From: Demequina aurantiaca
GTDB taxonomy: Bacteria; Actinomycetota; Actinomycetes; Actinomycetales; Demequinaceae
NCBI RefSeq assembly: GCF_000975135.1
Contig: NZ_BBRF01000001.1
Span: 469,591-533,590, forward strand
Length of the DNA: 64,000 bases
Direction: 5' to 3'
A program made the position numbers and the translations under genes. Positions 32,753 through 42,576 of the stretch are shown here, piece after piece; position 1 is the stretch's first letter, and each line of letters starts with the position of its first letter. Below the pieces are notes generated by a model that did no database searches, was not told where the DNA came from, and saw only the letters and a program-made list of their open reading frames with translations.

Positions 32753-34960
32753 CTAGCGCGAGCCCGCGTCGACCTTGTCGTCCTTCGAAGGCTCGACGTC
32801 GATCACCTTGCGGTCCTCGGGGTCTCCCTCGAGGTGGATCTCCGGCACGATCTTCTGGAGCCACTTGGGCATCCACCACGCGGCGTTGCCCATGAGGGCC
32901 ATTGCTGCCGGAACCAGGGTCATGCGGACCACGAACGCGTCGAACAGCACAGCGAACGCGAGCGCAAAGCCGATCGACTTGATGATCACGTCGTCGTCGA
33001 GCATGAACCCGAAGAACACGGAGCCCATGATGAGCGCAGCGGCCACCACTACACGAGCGGTGTGTGAGTAGCCCCTGATGATGGACTCCTTGGCGCCACG
33101 GCCACTCAGGTGCTCCTCACGCATGCGGCTCACCAGGAAGACCTCGTAGTCCATGGATAGACCGAAGGTGATTCCAATACCGATGATGGGCAGGAAGGCC
33201 ACGATGGGTCCGGTGTATTCGACGCCGAACAATCCTGACAGCCAGCCCCATTGGAACACTGCGACCAGCATTCCGGTGGTCGCGGCGAGCGTGAGCAGGA
33301 AGCCCAGCAGCGCCTTGATCGGGATCAGGATGGAGCGGAAGACGATCAGCAGCAGGATCAGCGCCAGGCCGATGACCACCGCGAGGTAACCGGGCAGTGC
33401 TGCCGAGATACCTTCCGAGACGTCGATCTGAATGGCGGTCTCACCGGTCACTCCAAAGGTGACGTCTCCCGACGCTTCAACTTCGCGAATGTCGTGGACG
33501 ACCTGCTCGGTTTCTGCGCTATCAGGTGCCGTGGTCGGAATGATCTGGAACAGGTAGGCGCTGCCGTCCGCGTTGGGTACGGGAGGCGACACGAAGGCAA
33601 CGTTGTCGATCTCGGCGAAGTCCTCACCGATGGCCGCGACGTTCGCGGGACCGTCCGCAGCATCGTCCGTCTCCGCGAGGACCAAAATCGGCCCGTTGAA
33701 GCCGGGCCCAAAGCCGTCGGCAAGCAGTTCGTACGCCTTGTAGCCGGTGCTCTCCTCGGGCTGCGAGGCGGCCGACGGGAGTCCGAGGCGCAAGTCGGCG
33801 GCAGGTATCGCGATGATTCCCAGACCTACGATCCCGGCGATCAGGACAGTCGCGGGACGGTTCGTCACGAACCTGGCCCAGCGGTTGGTGTTGGGCTCGG
33901 CCACGACAGGCTCGGCGGTGCCGTTCTGGCTCGCCTCGACCTGTGCACGCATCTTCTTGGGAAGGATGCGGTTACCGGCGAGGCTCATCACTGCGGGAAG
34001 CAGCGTGAGCGCAGCAATGACAGCGAGTGCCACGGTTGCCGCGGCAGCGTTACCCATTGCCGTGAGGAACGGAATGTTCGCCATGAAGAGTGCCACGAGA
34101 GCCACGATGACGGTCGCGCCGGCGAAGACCACAGCGGCACCCGAGGTACCGATGGCCTTGGCGATCGATTCCTTGTTCTCCATGCCCTCGAGGAGTTGCG
34201 ACCGGTGTCGCGCAAGGATGAAGAGGGAGTAGTCGATGCCAACCGCGAGGCCAAGCATGAGCGCTAGCACGGTCGCGGTGGACGGCAGGCTGACGAATCC
34301 GGTCAGCGCGGTGACGGAACCGACGCCAACACCGACGGCCGCGATGCCCGTCACGAATGGGAGCGCCGCCGCGACGACGGCTCGCAGAGTGATGTACAGC
34401 ACCACGATTGCGACGAGCATTCCGATGACCTCACCGGCGCCGCCCGTAGGTGCCTGCGGAGTGAATGCGGTGCCCGCGTACTCGACCTGGAGTCCGGCGT
34501 CGACCATCGGCTGAGCAGCCTCAGTGGCGTTGTCGAGGGCACCGTCGGGCAGCTGTCCCGCGTCCTCCGCGTAACTCACCGAGATGTACGCGACGCTGCC
34601 GTCAGGTGCAACGGCCATCGACTGGAAGGGGTCCGTCGCACCGGTCACATCGTCGGTCGCATTGAGCGCCGCGACCGACTCGCCAATGGCTGCCGTCGCA
34701 TCCGGGTCGGCGAGGGTCTCACCCTCGGGTGCAGCAATCACAATCTGCGCGGTTGCCCCACCTGCCCCAGGGAACTCCTCGCCGTACTTCTCGTACGTCT
34801 CAATGGACTGGGTACCAGGGATGCTGAACGTATCGTCGGTCGGTTCCTGGAACGCGGCGGCGGCTGCGCCGACACCCACCAGCAGGATGATCCAAGCCAC
34901 GATGACGGCCCAGGCCCGGCGCGCGCTAAACGCGCCAATGGCATGCAAAACTTTACCCAT
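32753..34960 (-). CDS. MMPL family exporter
   Basis: 735 residues from ATG 34960, which has AAGGAGTCACCCGA upstream; the frame runs to 35155, but that part would cover the promoter and overlap the divergent regulator gene. Two MMPL/RND halves, each with one helix, an external domain and five helices. The proton-relay-like phrases GIDYSLFILARHRSQL and GLSMDYEVFLVSRMREEH in helices 4 and 10 carry the Asp-Tyr pairs of mycobacterial MmpL3-like proteins. Probably exports a lipid or hydrophobic drug by proton motive force. Divergent from a TetR gene that likely controls it. Confidence 0.9.
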   Translation of the reverse strand: MGKVLHAIGAFSARRAWAVIVAWIILLVGVGAAAAAFQEPTDDTFSIPGTQSIETYEKYGEEFPGAGGATAQIVIAAPEGETLADPDATAAIGESVAALNATDDVTGATDPFQSMAVAPDGSVAYISVSYAEDAGQLPDGALDNATEAAQPMVDAGLQVEYAGTAFTPQAPTGGAGEVIGMLVAIVVLYITLRAVVAAALPFVTGIAAVGVGVGSVTALTGFVSLPSTATVLALMLGLAVGIDYSLFILARHRSQLLEGMENKESIAKAIGTSGAAVVFAGATVIVALVALFMANIPFLTAMGNAAAATVALAVIAALTLLPAVMSLAGNRILPKKMRAQVEASQNGTAEPVVAEPNTNRWARFVTNRPATVLIAGIVGLGIIAIPAADLRLGLPSAASQPEESTGYKAYELLADGFGPGFNGPILVLAETDDAADGPANVAAIGEDFAEIDNVAFVSPPVPNADGSAYLFQIIPTTAPDSAETEQVVHDIREVEASGDVTFGVTGETAIQIDVSEGISAALPGYLAVVIGLALILLLIVFRSILIPIKALLGFLLTLAATTGMLVAVFQWGWLSGLFGVEYTGPIVAFLPIIGIGITFGLSMDYEVFLVSRMREEHLSGRGAKESIIRGYSHTARVVVAAALIMGSVFFGFMLDDDVIIKSIGFALAFAVLFDAFVVRMTLVPAAMALMGNAAWWMPKWLQKIVPEIHLEGDPEDRKVIDVEPSKDDKVDAGSR

Positions 34961-35005
34961 TCGGGTGACTCCTTGAGGAAGATTGGTCACGCTGACGTTG
35001 CGCGG

Positions 35006-35086
35006 TGTAAATACGTTACCCCGCGCCTTGCGAATCTGCAACCACTGCATATTTACAGTCAGTGAACTTTTGCGTAGTATGGCGGA
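35006..35086. promoter_or_regulatory. Divergent MMPL/TetR promoters with paired half-sites
   Basis: Plus strand: -35 TTTACA (35052-35057), 17 nt, -10 TAGTAT (35075-35080), then 6 nt to the tetR ATG, so leaderless. Minus strand: -35 TTGCAG (35036-35041), 17 nt, -10 TAACGT (35013-35018). TGTAAATA (35006-35013) and TATTTACA (35050-35057) are perfect inverted copies, one touching each promoter. CACTG/CAGTG (35043-35064) also flank the tetR -35. These are the natural candidates for TetR binding. Confidence 0.6.
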
Positions 35087-35734
35087 ATGACAGTGACTGA
35101 CATCGACGGAGGACTGCGCGAGCGCAAAAAGGCGCAGCGACGCCTCGCGCTCCACGAGGCCGCGCTCGAGTTGTTCGAGAAGAACGGCTACGACGAGACC
35201 ACAGTCGCGCAGATCGCCGCCTCCGCTGGCGTGTCACCGCGCACGTACTTTAGCTACTTCCCCACTAAAGAGGCCGCGCTCTTCGCACCGCTCGACGATG
35301 CGATCACTTCCCTTGAAGCAGATCTCGCCACCCCTCCCGCCGAAGGTGACGTGCTGAGCTTCCTTCGCGAACGCGTCATGGAGATGTCCACCGATGGAGG
35401 GGCGGTGAGTCCGCACGTCTCGCGCGTGATTGATTCGCTCGCCGCCGAGCACGACCACATCGTCGGCCACGCGCTGCGGTACTTGGACCGCATCGGTCAG
35501 GCGCTATCTCGCGCCTTGCGCACGGAACTGGGCAGTGCCGATGACGACGCCCTGCCGGACATTGCGTCCGCAGCCGCTATCGCCGCCCTCGCCGCCTCGA
35601 TGCCCGTGGGCCACGACTTCCCCCACAAGGGGACTCGCCCCTCACGCCCCGCCGCGTCCTCGATTGAGGAGATCCAGCGTGATCTTGACCGCGCGATTGA
35701 GTTCACGAGGGCCGGCCTAGCCGCCATGCAATAG
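35087..35734 (+). CDS. TetR family regulator
   Basis: 215 residues. Clear helix-turn-helix: ALELFEKNGYDETTVAQIAASAGVSPRTYFSYFPTKEAAL at about 25-64, the AcrR-like form with YFSYFPTKE. The C-terminal domain (residues 70-215) is all helical and divergent. It is divergent from the MMPL exporter and probably represses it and itself via the paired TGTAAATA sites. Leaderless start. Confidence 0.9.
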   Translation: MTVTDIDGGLRERKKAQRRLALHEAALELFEKNGYDETTVAQIAASAGVSPRTYFSYFPTKEAALFAPLDDAITSLEADLATPPAEGDVLSFLRERVMEMSTDGGAVSPHVSRVIDSLAAEHDHIVGHALRYLDRIGQALSRALRTELGSADDDALPDIASAAAIAALAASMPVGHDFPHKGTRPSRPAASSIEEIQRDLDRAIEFTRAGLAAMQ

Positions 35735-35758
35735 CGGGCCACCTCACGCCCCCTCTCC

Positions 35759-35895
35759 TATTGGTCCGATTTGGCACGGTCCTGGCCTTCTCTGAGCCCT
35801 AGTGGTCCTTTCTGGCACATGCCCGATTCGGACCTGTGCCAGAAAGGACCAACAGCGCTCGCAGAGGCCGAGATCCGTGCCAAATCGGACCAATA
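35759..35895. repeat. Nested double palindrome between convergent genes
   Basis: The outer arms 35759-35779 and 35875-35895 match perfectly over 21 bp (left begins TATTGGTCCGATTTGG). The inner arms 35803-35819 and 35835-35851 match perfectly over 17 bp (TGGTCCTTTCTGGCACA). Outer and inner arms are themselves related (TGGTCC...TGGCAC), so the element looks like a duplicated unit arranged in mirror fashion. It follows the tetR stop by 24 nt and precedes the ABC permease stop, and could serve as a bidirectional terminator, but is far more elaborate than needed for that. Confidence 0.75.
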
Positions 35896-35940
35896 CGGTG
35901 ATGGGGGTTGGGGGCGGAGTTGGGAAGGTGGCTGGCGGGA

Positions 35941-37599
35941 TTAGCCCCTGAGGTCTCGGCGGTTGTAGGCCAGGATTCCAACGAGCGTCAGCACCGCAGC
36001 AATTGCCAGCAGCACTCCCATGTGACCCCAGTTCATGCCCTCCTCGAGTGGGTTCTCCCCCGAGTAGTAATAAAAGGGCGAAATCTTGGCCCAGTTCGCG
36101 AGGTCCGGGTTGATGGGAAGGAACGAGTTCATTCCCCAACCAAGGACCGCTAGGCCAACCCCGGCCCCTAGGGCCACCGAGGTCTTGCCAGTCAAGGCTC
36201 CACCCAGGAATGCCGCAGCACCCAGCACCATGCCAAGACCGACGAGGAGCAGTCCCGCCGCGGCAATGTTCCAATAGCTCATCTCGAGCGAGGCCGCGAG
36301 GTTTCCCAATGCAATGCCAGCAAACGTCGCGAACCCCACGACCACCGAACCAAAGATCACCGCGATCGCCTTGCCGCGCGCCACCTTGTTGCGGGACGTG
36401 GGAGTGCCGAGTAGGACCCCAATGGTGCGATTCTTCTCCTCCCCAGCCAGCGCGACGCCGGCACTAATCGCCACTACGGACACGGCAATGGGCGCGAGGA
36501 TGGTCAACATCTCGCCGAAGTACCAGCCAGTGGCCGTAGAGAAGTCAGCGAAGCCCACCATCGCCAAAACCGATTCGGGCATGCTGTCGACGAGCCCGCC
36601 TACGGAGTCCGATATTGACGGGAACATCACGCCCACCACGAAGCCCATGAACAGGACACCGAATCCGGCGATGACCAGCAAGGCGCGCAGGTCGGTGAAT
36701 GCGCGTGAAGCGATGCTGCGCACGCTGCCACTTCCGGAGAGCAATGCGAAAGCCTTGGCTAGGTGTGGGTTGGAGCGCAAACGCTCGAGCATCGGCGCCC
36801 TCGCCCCGCCCGACTGCACGTCACGGCGATTGAATCCCCACCAAGCGAGCACGTACAGGATGATTGCAATCCCCAGCAGGCCCGCAACCTGGGTCCAGTC
36901 AACGCCATTGTTCAGCGGCTGCGACCCAGAGATGTAATACCAGGGGAATATCTTCGCCCAGTCGGCCCAACCATCAATCAATGGCAGTAGGCCGGCACCC
37001 AAGAAGCTCACCACAATGAAGGCCACGGCCACGCCCGATGCTAGGGCCTGGTTTCCAGTCCCGGCTCCAATCGCGAGCGCTACTGAGCCATAGAGAATTG
37101 CCACGGCGCCCACCTGGACCGTTGCCGCGATGAGATTGAGTGAGCCTGTGTCAGAACCCGTGATCGCTATCGCCGCGAGATAGGACAGCCAAGAGATCGT
37201 TGTCATTCCCACCACGATCGTGAGCACACCTGCAGTCTTAGATCGCAGAATGCGCGACCGGCTGCGCGGCACTGTGGCGAGCAGGTTCATGGTGCCGTCC
37301 CGCTCCTCGCCGGCGATCGCGGCAGACCCCATCGAGACGGCGATCCCCGCGATCACGAAAGGACCAATGAAGTTGAACAACATACTGATGGCCAGGCCCG
37401 CGGAACCCGAATCGGCAGGGATTCCAATCAGCGACAGGTAAGCGGGTGGAAGCGATTCGAAGACGTCGACGGCTTCGGAGTCCAACCCCCCGTACACGGC
37501 GAGGACCATCCACGCGATCAGAAAGAGCGATCCGACGCCGATGAGTGCGCTTACCCAGCGGTCGCGAACCGTCTTGAGGTAGAGACTGCGCAACATCAT
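35941..37599 (-). CDS. ABC-2 type permease with internally duplicated halves
   Basis: 552 residues, about twelve TM helices in two homologous halves. Each half begins with a helix, contains the phrase AGEERDGTMNLLATVPRSRSRILRSK or AGEEKNRTIGVLLGTPTSRNKVARGK after helix 2, and ends with a conserved external loop: IFPWYYISGSQPLNNGVDW in the first half and ISPFYYYSGENPLEEGMNW in the second. So this is a fused two-half permease. It overlaps the ATPase gene by 4 nt and forms an exporter with it. Substrate unknown. Confidence 0.85.
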   Translation of the reverse strand: MMLRSLYLKTVRDRWVSALIGVGSLFLIAWMVLAVYGGLDSEAVDVFESLPPAYLSLIGIPADSGSAGLAISMLFNFIGPFVIAGIAVSMGSAAIAGEERDGTMNLLATVPRSRSRILRSKTAGVLTIVVGMTTISWLSYLAAIAITGSDTGSLNLIAATVQVGAVAILYGSVALAIGAGTGNQALASGVAVAFIVVSFLGAGLLPLIDGWADWAKIFPWYYISGSQPLNNGVDWTQVAGLLGIAIILYVLAWWGFNRRDVQSGGARAPMLERLRSNPHLAKAFALLSGSGSVRSIASRAFTDLRALLVIAGFGVLFMGFVVGVMFPSISDSVGGLVDSMPESVLAMVGFADFSTATGWYFGEMLTILAPIAVSVVAISAGVALAGEEKNRTIGVLLGTPTSRNKVARGKAIAVIFGSVVVGFATFAGIALGNLAASLEMSYWNIAAAGLLLVGLGMVLGAAAFLGGALTGKTSVALGAGVGLAVLGWGMNSFLPINPDLANWAKISPFYYYSGENPLEEGMNWGHMGVLLAIAAVLTLVGILAYNRRDLRG

Positions 37600-38540
37600 G
37601 CGGCCGCGCCTTCTCCGCCGTCACTAGCTGCGGCATCGGCCGCCTGGACCTCGTCGCGGTAGAACTCGAGGAAGATCTCGTCGAGATCGACCGACGCCGA
37701 GCTGACGGACACCACCTCACGCTCGGTCGCAACTTTGAGCAGCGGCGCCATCGACCCCTCGTATTGCGCAGTCACCGTTGGGCCCTCGGTCGTCACCTCA
37801 TGGACGCCCTCGATCCCCTCGAACACCGAGGCGGGTACGGGCTCGGCGAACTCGAGCGTGATGCGCCCGAGCGCCTTGTCGTGTAGCTCACTCATGGTCT
37901 CGACGGCGATCAGGTGACCACGACGGATGAAGCCCACGCGGTCCGCGACGCGCTCGACCTCTGAGATCGTGTGCGAGGACAGGAATACGGTGTTGCCCTG
38001 GGAGACATGCTCGCGCATCAGCGTGTGAAACTCGAGCTGCACCAGTGGGTCGAGGCCCGTGATGGGCTCGTCCAGGATGAGTACCTGTGGCTTGTGCATG
38101 AATGCCTGGATCAGGCCAACCTTTTGCCGGTTGCCGGACGAGTATTCGCTGATCTTCTTACTCAGATCAGCGTCGAACCTTTCGGCGAGTTGGTCAATCC
38201 ACTTCCAGTCGACTCCGCCACGCAAGTGACCCAGGTAAGCAAGTGTCTGCTTGCCGGTAAGACTTGGGTAGAGCGCGAGATCCGCAGGCAGAAAGCCCAA
38301 GTGCCGCCGGATCTCGACCGCGTCCGCACGGGAATCCAGCCCCAGCACCCGGCACTCGCCGGTCGTCGGTCGAATCAGATCGAGGATCGACTTGATGGTG
38401 GTCGACTTGCCCGCGCCGTTGGGGCCGAGGAAGCCAAAAATCTCGCCGCGCTGAATCTGCAGCGAAACATCATCGACCGCCGTGAAGTTGCCGAACTTCT
38501 TAGTCAAACCGATGGTCTCAATTGCTAGGGAGTCGTTCAT
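37596..38540 (-). CDS. ABC transporter ATP-binding protein
   Basis: 314 residues from ATG 38540 with GGAAGGAAGAG upstream; an in-frame extension to 38591 is not supported. Walker A LGPNGAGKSTT, Walker B VLILDEPITGLDP and the H-loop FLSSHTISEVERVADR are standard; the signature reads YSSGNRQKVG. The C-terminal 90 residues form the extra domain of DrrA/CcmA-type ATPases. Partner of the duplicated permease; the regulator gene upstream overlaps it by 4 nt. Confidence 0.88.
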   Translation of the reverse strand: MNDSLAIETIGLTKKFGNFTAVDDVSLQIQRGEIFGFLGPNGAGKSTTIKSILDLIRPTTGECRVLGLDSRADAVEIRRHLGFLPADLALYPSLTGKQTLAYLGHLRGGVDWKWIDQLAERFDADLSKKISEYSSGNRQKVGLIQAFMHKPQVLILDEPITGLDPLVQLEFHTLMREHVSQGNTVFLSSHTISEVERVADRVGFIRRGHLIAVETMSELHDKALGRITLEFAEPVPASVFEGIEGVHEVTTEGPTVTAQYEGSMAPLLKVATEREVVSVSSASVDLDEIFLEFYRDEVQAADAAASDGGEGAAA

Positions 38541-39010
38541 GACTCTTCCTTCCGTAGAAATTCTTCGAGCCGCTCCTCGAGTTGCGGCCATTCGTGTTCA
38601 AAGAAGCGCACCATCTGGTCGAGCGAGACGATGCGGTCGGGTCTGGTTTGAGGTAGCACCTTTAGTCCTTGGTCGGCTAGGCCGCGCAGGCCGCCGATGC
38701 GGGAGGTCTCGCTGGCGAGCACGCGCGTCCACATGTTCTTGGGGACTTGGTAAAAGGAGGTACGCACGCCGCGGCTGCGCACGCGCTCCACCATCTCCAC
38801 GGCGAGCAGGATCTTCAGCTGAGTGGAGACCGTGCCGGCGGAGAGGCCTAGCGCCTCCGCGAGTTCCGCCTGTGTCTGCTCCGCGGGCTCGCAGACCATG
38901 AGGTGGCCAAGGATCTGGCCGGCGGCGTGGGAGAACCCACCCCGTTCCCAGTATTCGGCCACGTCCGCAACGTAAGTCGCCGTAGCATCGTCCGCTTCCC
39001 AATTCGTCAT
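38537..39010 (-). CDS. GbsR/MarR-type winged-helix regulator
   Basis: 157 residues from ATG 39010; the frame extends to 39277 but that part overlaps ppk1's upstream region and reads as non-coding. A winged helix lies at about 25-90: AGQILGHLMVCEPAEQTQAELAEALGLSAGTVSTQLKILLAVEMVERVRSRGVRTSFYQV. This matches the GbsR/MarR-like regulators found before ABC exporters. It heads the regulator-ATPase-permease operon. TATAAC lies 7 nt upstream of the ATG, so the mRNA is probably leaderless, and an inverted repeat overlaps that -10. Confidence 0.85.
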   Translation of the reverse strand: MTNWEADDATATYVADVAEYWERGGFSHAAGQILGHLMVCEPAEQTQAELAEALGLSAGTVSTQLKILLAVEMVERVRSRGVRTSFYQVPKNMWTRVLASETSRIGGLRGLADQGLKVLPQTRPDRIVSLDQMVRFFEHEWPQLEERLEEFLRKEES

Positions 39011-39014
39011 GTTT

Positions 39015-39043
39015 TTAGTTATACCTGAAATCACTGAAACTAA
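39015..39043 (-). promoter_or_regulatory. Promoter/operator of the GbsR-like operon
   Basis: On the plus strand TTAGTT (39015-39020) and AACTAA (39038-39043) form a perfect inverted repeat that covers the minus-strand -10 TATAAC (39018-39023). Between them TTTCAG is directly repeated (minus strand TTTCAGTGATTTCAG). Autorepression by the downstream regulator is likely. Confidence 0.5.
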
Positions 39044-39144
39044 CCATCGTCCGAAGGGACGATTAGCAGCGGCATGTATGACATCCACGTAAATACTTCG
39101 CCAAACGCTGGTCACCACTCCCGGGGGCGTGCCACGATGGGGGC

Positions 39145-41403
39145 ATGTCCGACAGCCTCGACTCAGTGCAGTCCATTCCCGCCTCCGGCCCCAAAGCCGA
39201 CGCGGTTCCTGAAGTGGTCTCTGAGGAGACCTTCGCCATCCCGGCGGTGATCCCGGTGGATGACGAGGAGGACGCAACGGATTCCATATTGCCCGAGGAT
39301 CGCTTCCTGGACCGCGAGCTCTCCTGGCTCGCGTTCAACGAGCGTGTGCTCGAGCTCGCGGAGGACCCCGAGACACCACTGTTAGAACGCGCGCGCTTCC
39401 TCGCTATCTTCGCGTCCAACCTCGACGAGTTCTTCATGGTGCGCGTGGCCGGCCTCAAGCGCCGCATCGCCGCTGGCTTTGCCGTGCCGTCGGCAACGGG
39501 CATGAGCCCCAGCCGCTTGGTCGAGGCACTGACCGAGCACGCGCACATCCTCATGGACCGTCACGCCGACGTGTTTGAGGAGCAGATTGTCCCCGCACTG
39601 TTCGAGGAGGGCATCCATCTGGTGCGCTACGACGAGCTCGAGGACTCGGAGCAGGAGCGCCTGCGCAAGCTGTACCGCTCGGACATCTTCCCCGTGCTGA
39701 CACCGCTCGCCGTGGACCCCGCACACCCCTTCCCCTACATTTCCGGCCTTTCGCTTAACCTCGCCGTGGAACTGCGCGACCCCGAGTCCGACAAGCACCA
39801 CTTCGCGCGCGTCAAGGTTCCGGAAACACTGCCCCGGTTCATCTCCGTGGATGCCCGTGGCCGGGCGTCCCAGGTGACCGACGCCTCGTCGCTATCCGAT
39901 GAGCCGCGCAGTTTTGTGCCACTCGAGGACGTCATTGCGGCCCACCTCGACTACCTCTTCCCCGGCATGGAACTACTCGACCACTACACGTTCCGTGTCA
40001 CGCGCAACGAGGACGTCGAGGTCGAGGAGGACGATGCCGAGAACCTCCTGAAGGCCATGGAAAAGGAGTTGCTGCGTCGCCGCTTTGGCCCTGCCGTGCG
40101 CCTGGAAGTGGCGGAGGACCTGCCGCCGCGCATCCGCGAGCTGCTGGTACGCGAACTCGGCATCACTGAGACCGACGTGTTCCACCTGCCGGCGCCGCTC
40201 GACTTGACGGGCCTGCACGTGATCGCGGACCTGGATCGCCCGCGCCTGCAGTTCCCCGCGTTCCGCCCCACCACCCACCATCAGCTCGCGCCGGTGGAGA
40301 CCGCGGACGAGCAGAACATCTTCGACTCCATCACTCGGGGTGACGTACTGCTGCACCACCCGTACGACTCGTTCTCGACATCGGTGCAGGCCTTCCTCGC
40401 GCAGGCGGCGGTGGACCCCAAGGTGTTGGCCATCAAGCAGACGCTGTACCGGACGTCCGGAGACTCTCCCATCGTCGATGCGCTGATCGACGCCGCACGC
40501 AATGGCAAGCAGGTGCTGGCGCTGGTCGAGATCAAGGCGCGCTTTGACGAGCAACGCAACATTTCCTGGGCGCGCAAGCTTGAGCAGGCCGGCGTCCACG
40601 TGGTCTACGGCCTGGTGGGCCTCAAGACGCACTGCAAGCTGTCACTGGTGGTTCGCCAGGAGGACGATGGCCTGGCACGGTATTGCCACATCGGAACCGG
40701 AAATTACCACCCCAAGACCGCACGACTCTACGAGGACTACGGGCTCCTCACGCGCGATCAAGAGGTGGGCGCTGACCTCACCAAACTCTTCAACCAGCTC
40801 TCCGGCTACGCCCCCAAGGCCAAGTTCCGCCGCCTGATCGTGGCGCCTGTCGGCGTGCGTGCTGGCCTCGTGGAGCGCATCGACGCGGAGGCCAAGCGCG
40901 CCGCCAAGGGTGAACCCGCGTGGATCAAGATCAAGATCAACTCGATCGTGGATGAGCGCACCATCGATGCGCTGTATCGCGCCTCGCAGGCGGGTGTGCA
41001 GGTGGACCTGGTGGTGCGTGGCATCTGCGCGCTGCGTCCAGGAGTGCCCGGACTCAGCGAGAACATTCGGGTGCGCTCCATCCTGGGCAGGTTCCTCGAG
41101 CACTCGCGGATTTACGCGTTTGCGGGAGGCGGAGACCCTGAGGTCTTCATCGGCTCGGCCGACCTGATGCACCGCAACCTGGACCGGCGCATTGAGGCAC
41201 TGATCTCGATCATTGACGACCAGCAGCGCGCCAACATCGTGGAGAATATCGACATGGTGATGAGCGACAAGTTCTCCGCGTGGGAACTCCGCGAGGACGG
41301 ATCGTGGGAGCGAATCGTAGAGGATGACGAAGGCAACCGCCTCAAGGACCTTCAGTCCACCTACATCAAGCGTCAGCCCAAGCGACGGGCCAAGCGCAAG
41401 TGA
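39145..41403 (+). CDS. ppk1: Polyphosphate kinase 1
   Basis: 752 residues; the 45-residue acidic N-terminal extension makes it longer than E. coli Ppk (688). N-terminal domain [17 protein letters not shown], head domain [25 protein letters not shown], and the catalytic domains with HHPYDSF, KQTLYRT, LKTHCKL (H496, the autophosphorylated histidine position), [27 protein letters not shown] (H653, second conserved His) and [14 protein letters not shown]. It makes polyphosphate from ATP reversibly. The stop overlaps the mutT1-like start (GTGA), so the two are co-transcribed. The ATG has no strong ribosome site. Confidence 0.95.
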   Translation: MSDSLDSVQSIPASGPKADAVPEVVSEETFAIPAVIPVDDEEDATDSILPEDRFLDRELSWLAFNERVLELAEDPETPLLERARFLAIFASNLDEFFMVRVAGLKRRIAAGFAVPSATGMSPSRLVEALTEHAHILMDRHADVFEEQIVPALFEEGIHLVRYDELEDSEQERLRKLYRSDIFPVLTPLAVDPAHPFPYISGLSLNLAVELRDPESDKHHFARVKVPETLPRFISVDARGRASQVTDASSLSDEPRSFVPLEDVIAAHLDYLFPGMELLDHYTFRVTRNEDVEVEEDDAENLLKAMEKELLRRRFGPAVRLEVAEDLPPRIRELLVRELGITETDVFHLPAPLDLTGLHVIADLDRPRLQFPAFRPTTHHQLAPVETADEQNIFDSITRGDVLLHHPYDSFSTSVQAFLAQAAVDPKVLAIKQTLYRTSGDSPIVDALIDAARNGKQVLALVEIKARFDEQRNISWARKLEQAGVHVVYGLVGLKTHCKLSLVVRQEDDGLARYCHIGTGNYHPKTARLYEDYGLLTRDQEVGADLTKLFNQLSGYAPKAKFRRLIVAPVGVRAGLVERIDAEAKRAAKGEPAWIKIKINSIVDERTIDALYRASQAGVQVDLVVRGICALRPGVPGLSENIRVRSILGRFLEHSRIYAFAGGGDPEVFIGSADLMHRNLDRRIEALISIIDDQQRANIVENIDMVMSDKFSAWELREDGSWERIVEDDEGNRLKDLQSTYIKRQPKRRAKRK

Positions 41404-42374
41404 CCGAATACCCTCCCGGGATCGTGATCTCGGCGGGCGCGTTGGTTTGGCGCGTCCGTGACGGTGAGCTCCAGGTTCTCGCGGTGCACCGCCCACGCTA
41501 CGACGACTGGTCGTGGCCCAAGGGCAAGCTCGACAAGGGCGAGACCTTGCCGCAATGCGCAATCCGCGAGGTCGCGGAGGAGACGGGCAAGCAGGTGACG
41601 CTCGGTCAGCCGTTGCCGTCGTTGCGCTATCCCATGGCGTCGGGCAAGCAGAAGGTGGTTCGCTATTGGGCCGCCCAGTTGTCCTCCCCCGGTTCGCGCG
41701 CCGTCGCCGCCCGTCCTCCGGTCAAGCCGGCCTCCAAGAACGAGATCGACAAGATGCGGTGGCTCACCGTTCCTGAGGCGCGCAAGAAGATCACCTTCTC
41801 TGACGACCTGCGCCCGCTCGAGGCGCTCGTATCGTCCTACGAGCACGACCGCCTCGATACCCGCGCGTTTGTGCTGGTGCGCCACGCCCGCGCCAAGCGC
41901 CGTAAGGCCTGGGGCGGCACCGACGACGACCGACCCATTACCAAGGCTGGGCAACAGCGTGCCGAGCAGCTGGTGCCCCTGATCGCCGCCTTCGGCGTCA
42001 AGCACGTGGGCTCCTCTCCGTCAGAGCGGTGCGTGGCGACGGTACGCCCGTTTGCCGATGCCGCGGGCCTCCCTATCAAGACCTACGACGAACTCACCGA
42101 GCCCGGCCACGCGAGTAAACCGCTCAAGACTGCATCCACGCTGACCAATTTGCTGGGCAAGCAGGTGAGTCGGGTCGTCGCCGTGCACCGGCCCACCCTG
42201 CCCACCATCGTGGAGATGGTCCGCGCTGCGACCCGCAAGTACACACGGGGTGCGCTGCCCCGCAAGAACCCCTACTTGCCCGCCGGCGGCGCGCTCATCG
42301 CGCACGTGCTCGATACCGAGTCTGGGCCGCGGGTCACCGCCGTGGAGACTCACCTGCTGCACGTCCACCCCTAA
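41400..42374 (+). CDS. mutT1: MutT1-like Nudix hydrolase fused to histidine phosphatase domain
   Basis: 324 residues from GTG 41400. Nudix box G42-x5-E48-x7-R56E57-x2-E60E61-x-G63 in an N-terminal domain, then a histidine-phosphatase domain with [10 protein letters not shown] (H162) and a later [13 protein letters not shown] and VHRP motif. This two-domain form is mycobacterial MutT1, which hydrolyses 8-oxo-dGTP/GTP to the diphosphate and also diadenosine polyphosphates. Co-location with ppk1 is also seen in mycobacteria (Rv2984-Rv2985). Confidence 0.9.
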   Translation: MTEYPPGIVISAGALVWRVRDGELQVLAVHRPRYDDWSWPKGKLDKGETLPQCAIREVAEETGKQVTLGQPLPSLRYPMASGKQKVVRYWAAQLSSPGSRAVAARPPVKPASKNEIDKMRWLTVPEARKKITFSDDLRPLEALVSSYEHDRLDTRAFVLVRHARAKRRKAWGGTDDDRPITKAGQQRAEQLVPLIAAFGVKHVGSSPSERCVATVRPFADAAGLPIKTYDELTEPGHASKPLKTASTLTNLLGKQVSRVVAVHRPTLPTIVEMVRAATRKYTRGALPRKNPYLPAGGALIAHVLDTESGPRVTAVETHLLHVHP

Positions 42375-42440
42375 CGGCCGATGCCGCGGCAGGGTCGTGC
42401 GCCCGCCTCGCGAAGGCGACGGGTTCGCTTGAGTTGAAGC

Positions 42441-42524
42441 GACGTCGGACCGGGAGCGCCAGTCGGCGCAAAGGCCGCTCGAGGCGGCTGGTATTGGAGC
42501 CCGGGGCTGCCGCGGTCCGACGTC
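42441..42524. repeat. Branched palindrome between convergent genes
   Basis: GACGTCGGACC (42441-42451) and GGTCCGACGTC (42514-42524) are perfect 11-bp arms enclosing two further hairpins, GCGCC-AGTC-GGCGC and GCCGC-TCGAG-GCGGC. As RNA this would be a three-way-like branched fold, as DNA a cruciform. It lies in the 202-nt gap between mutT1 and the mutarotase-like gene and may terminate both, but there is no T run. Confidence 0.6.
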
Positions 42525-42576
42525 ACTGGCCAGCCTACGCCTGCCGTGACGCCCTTGCAGACGGATCGCTCCGCCG

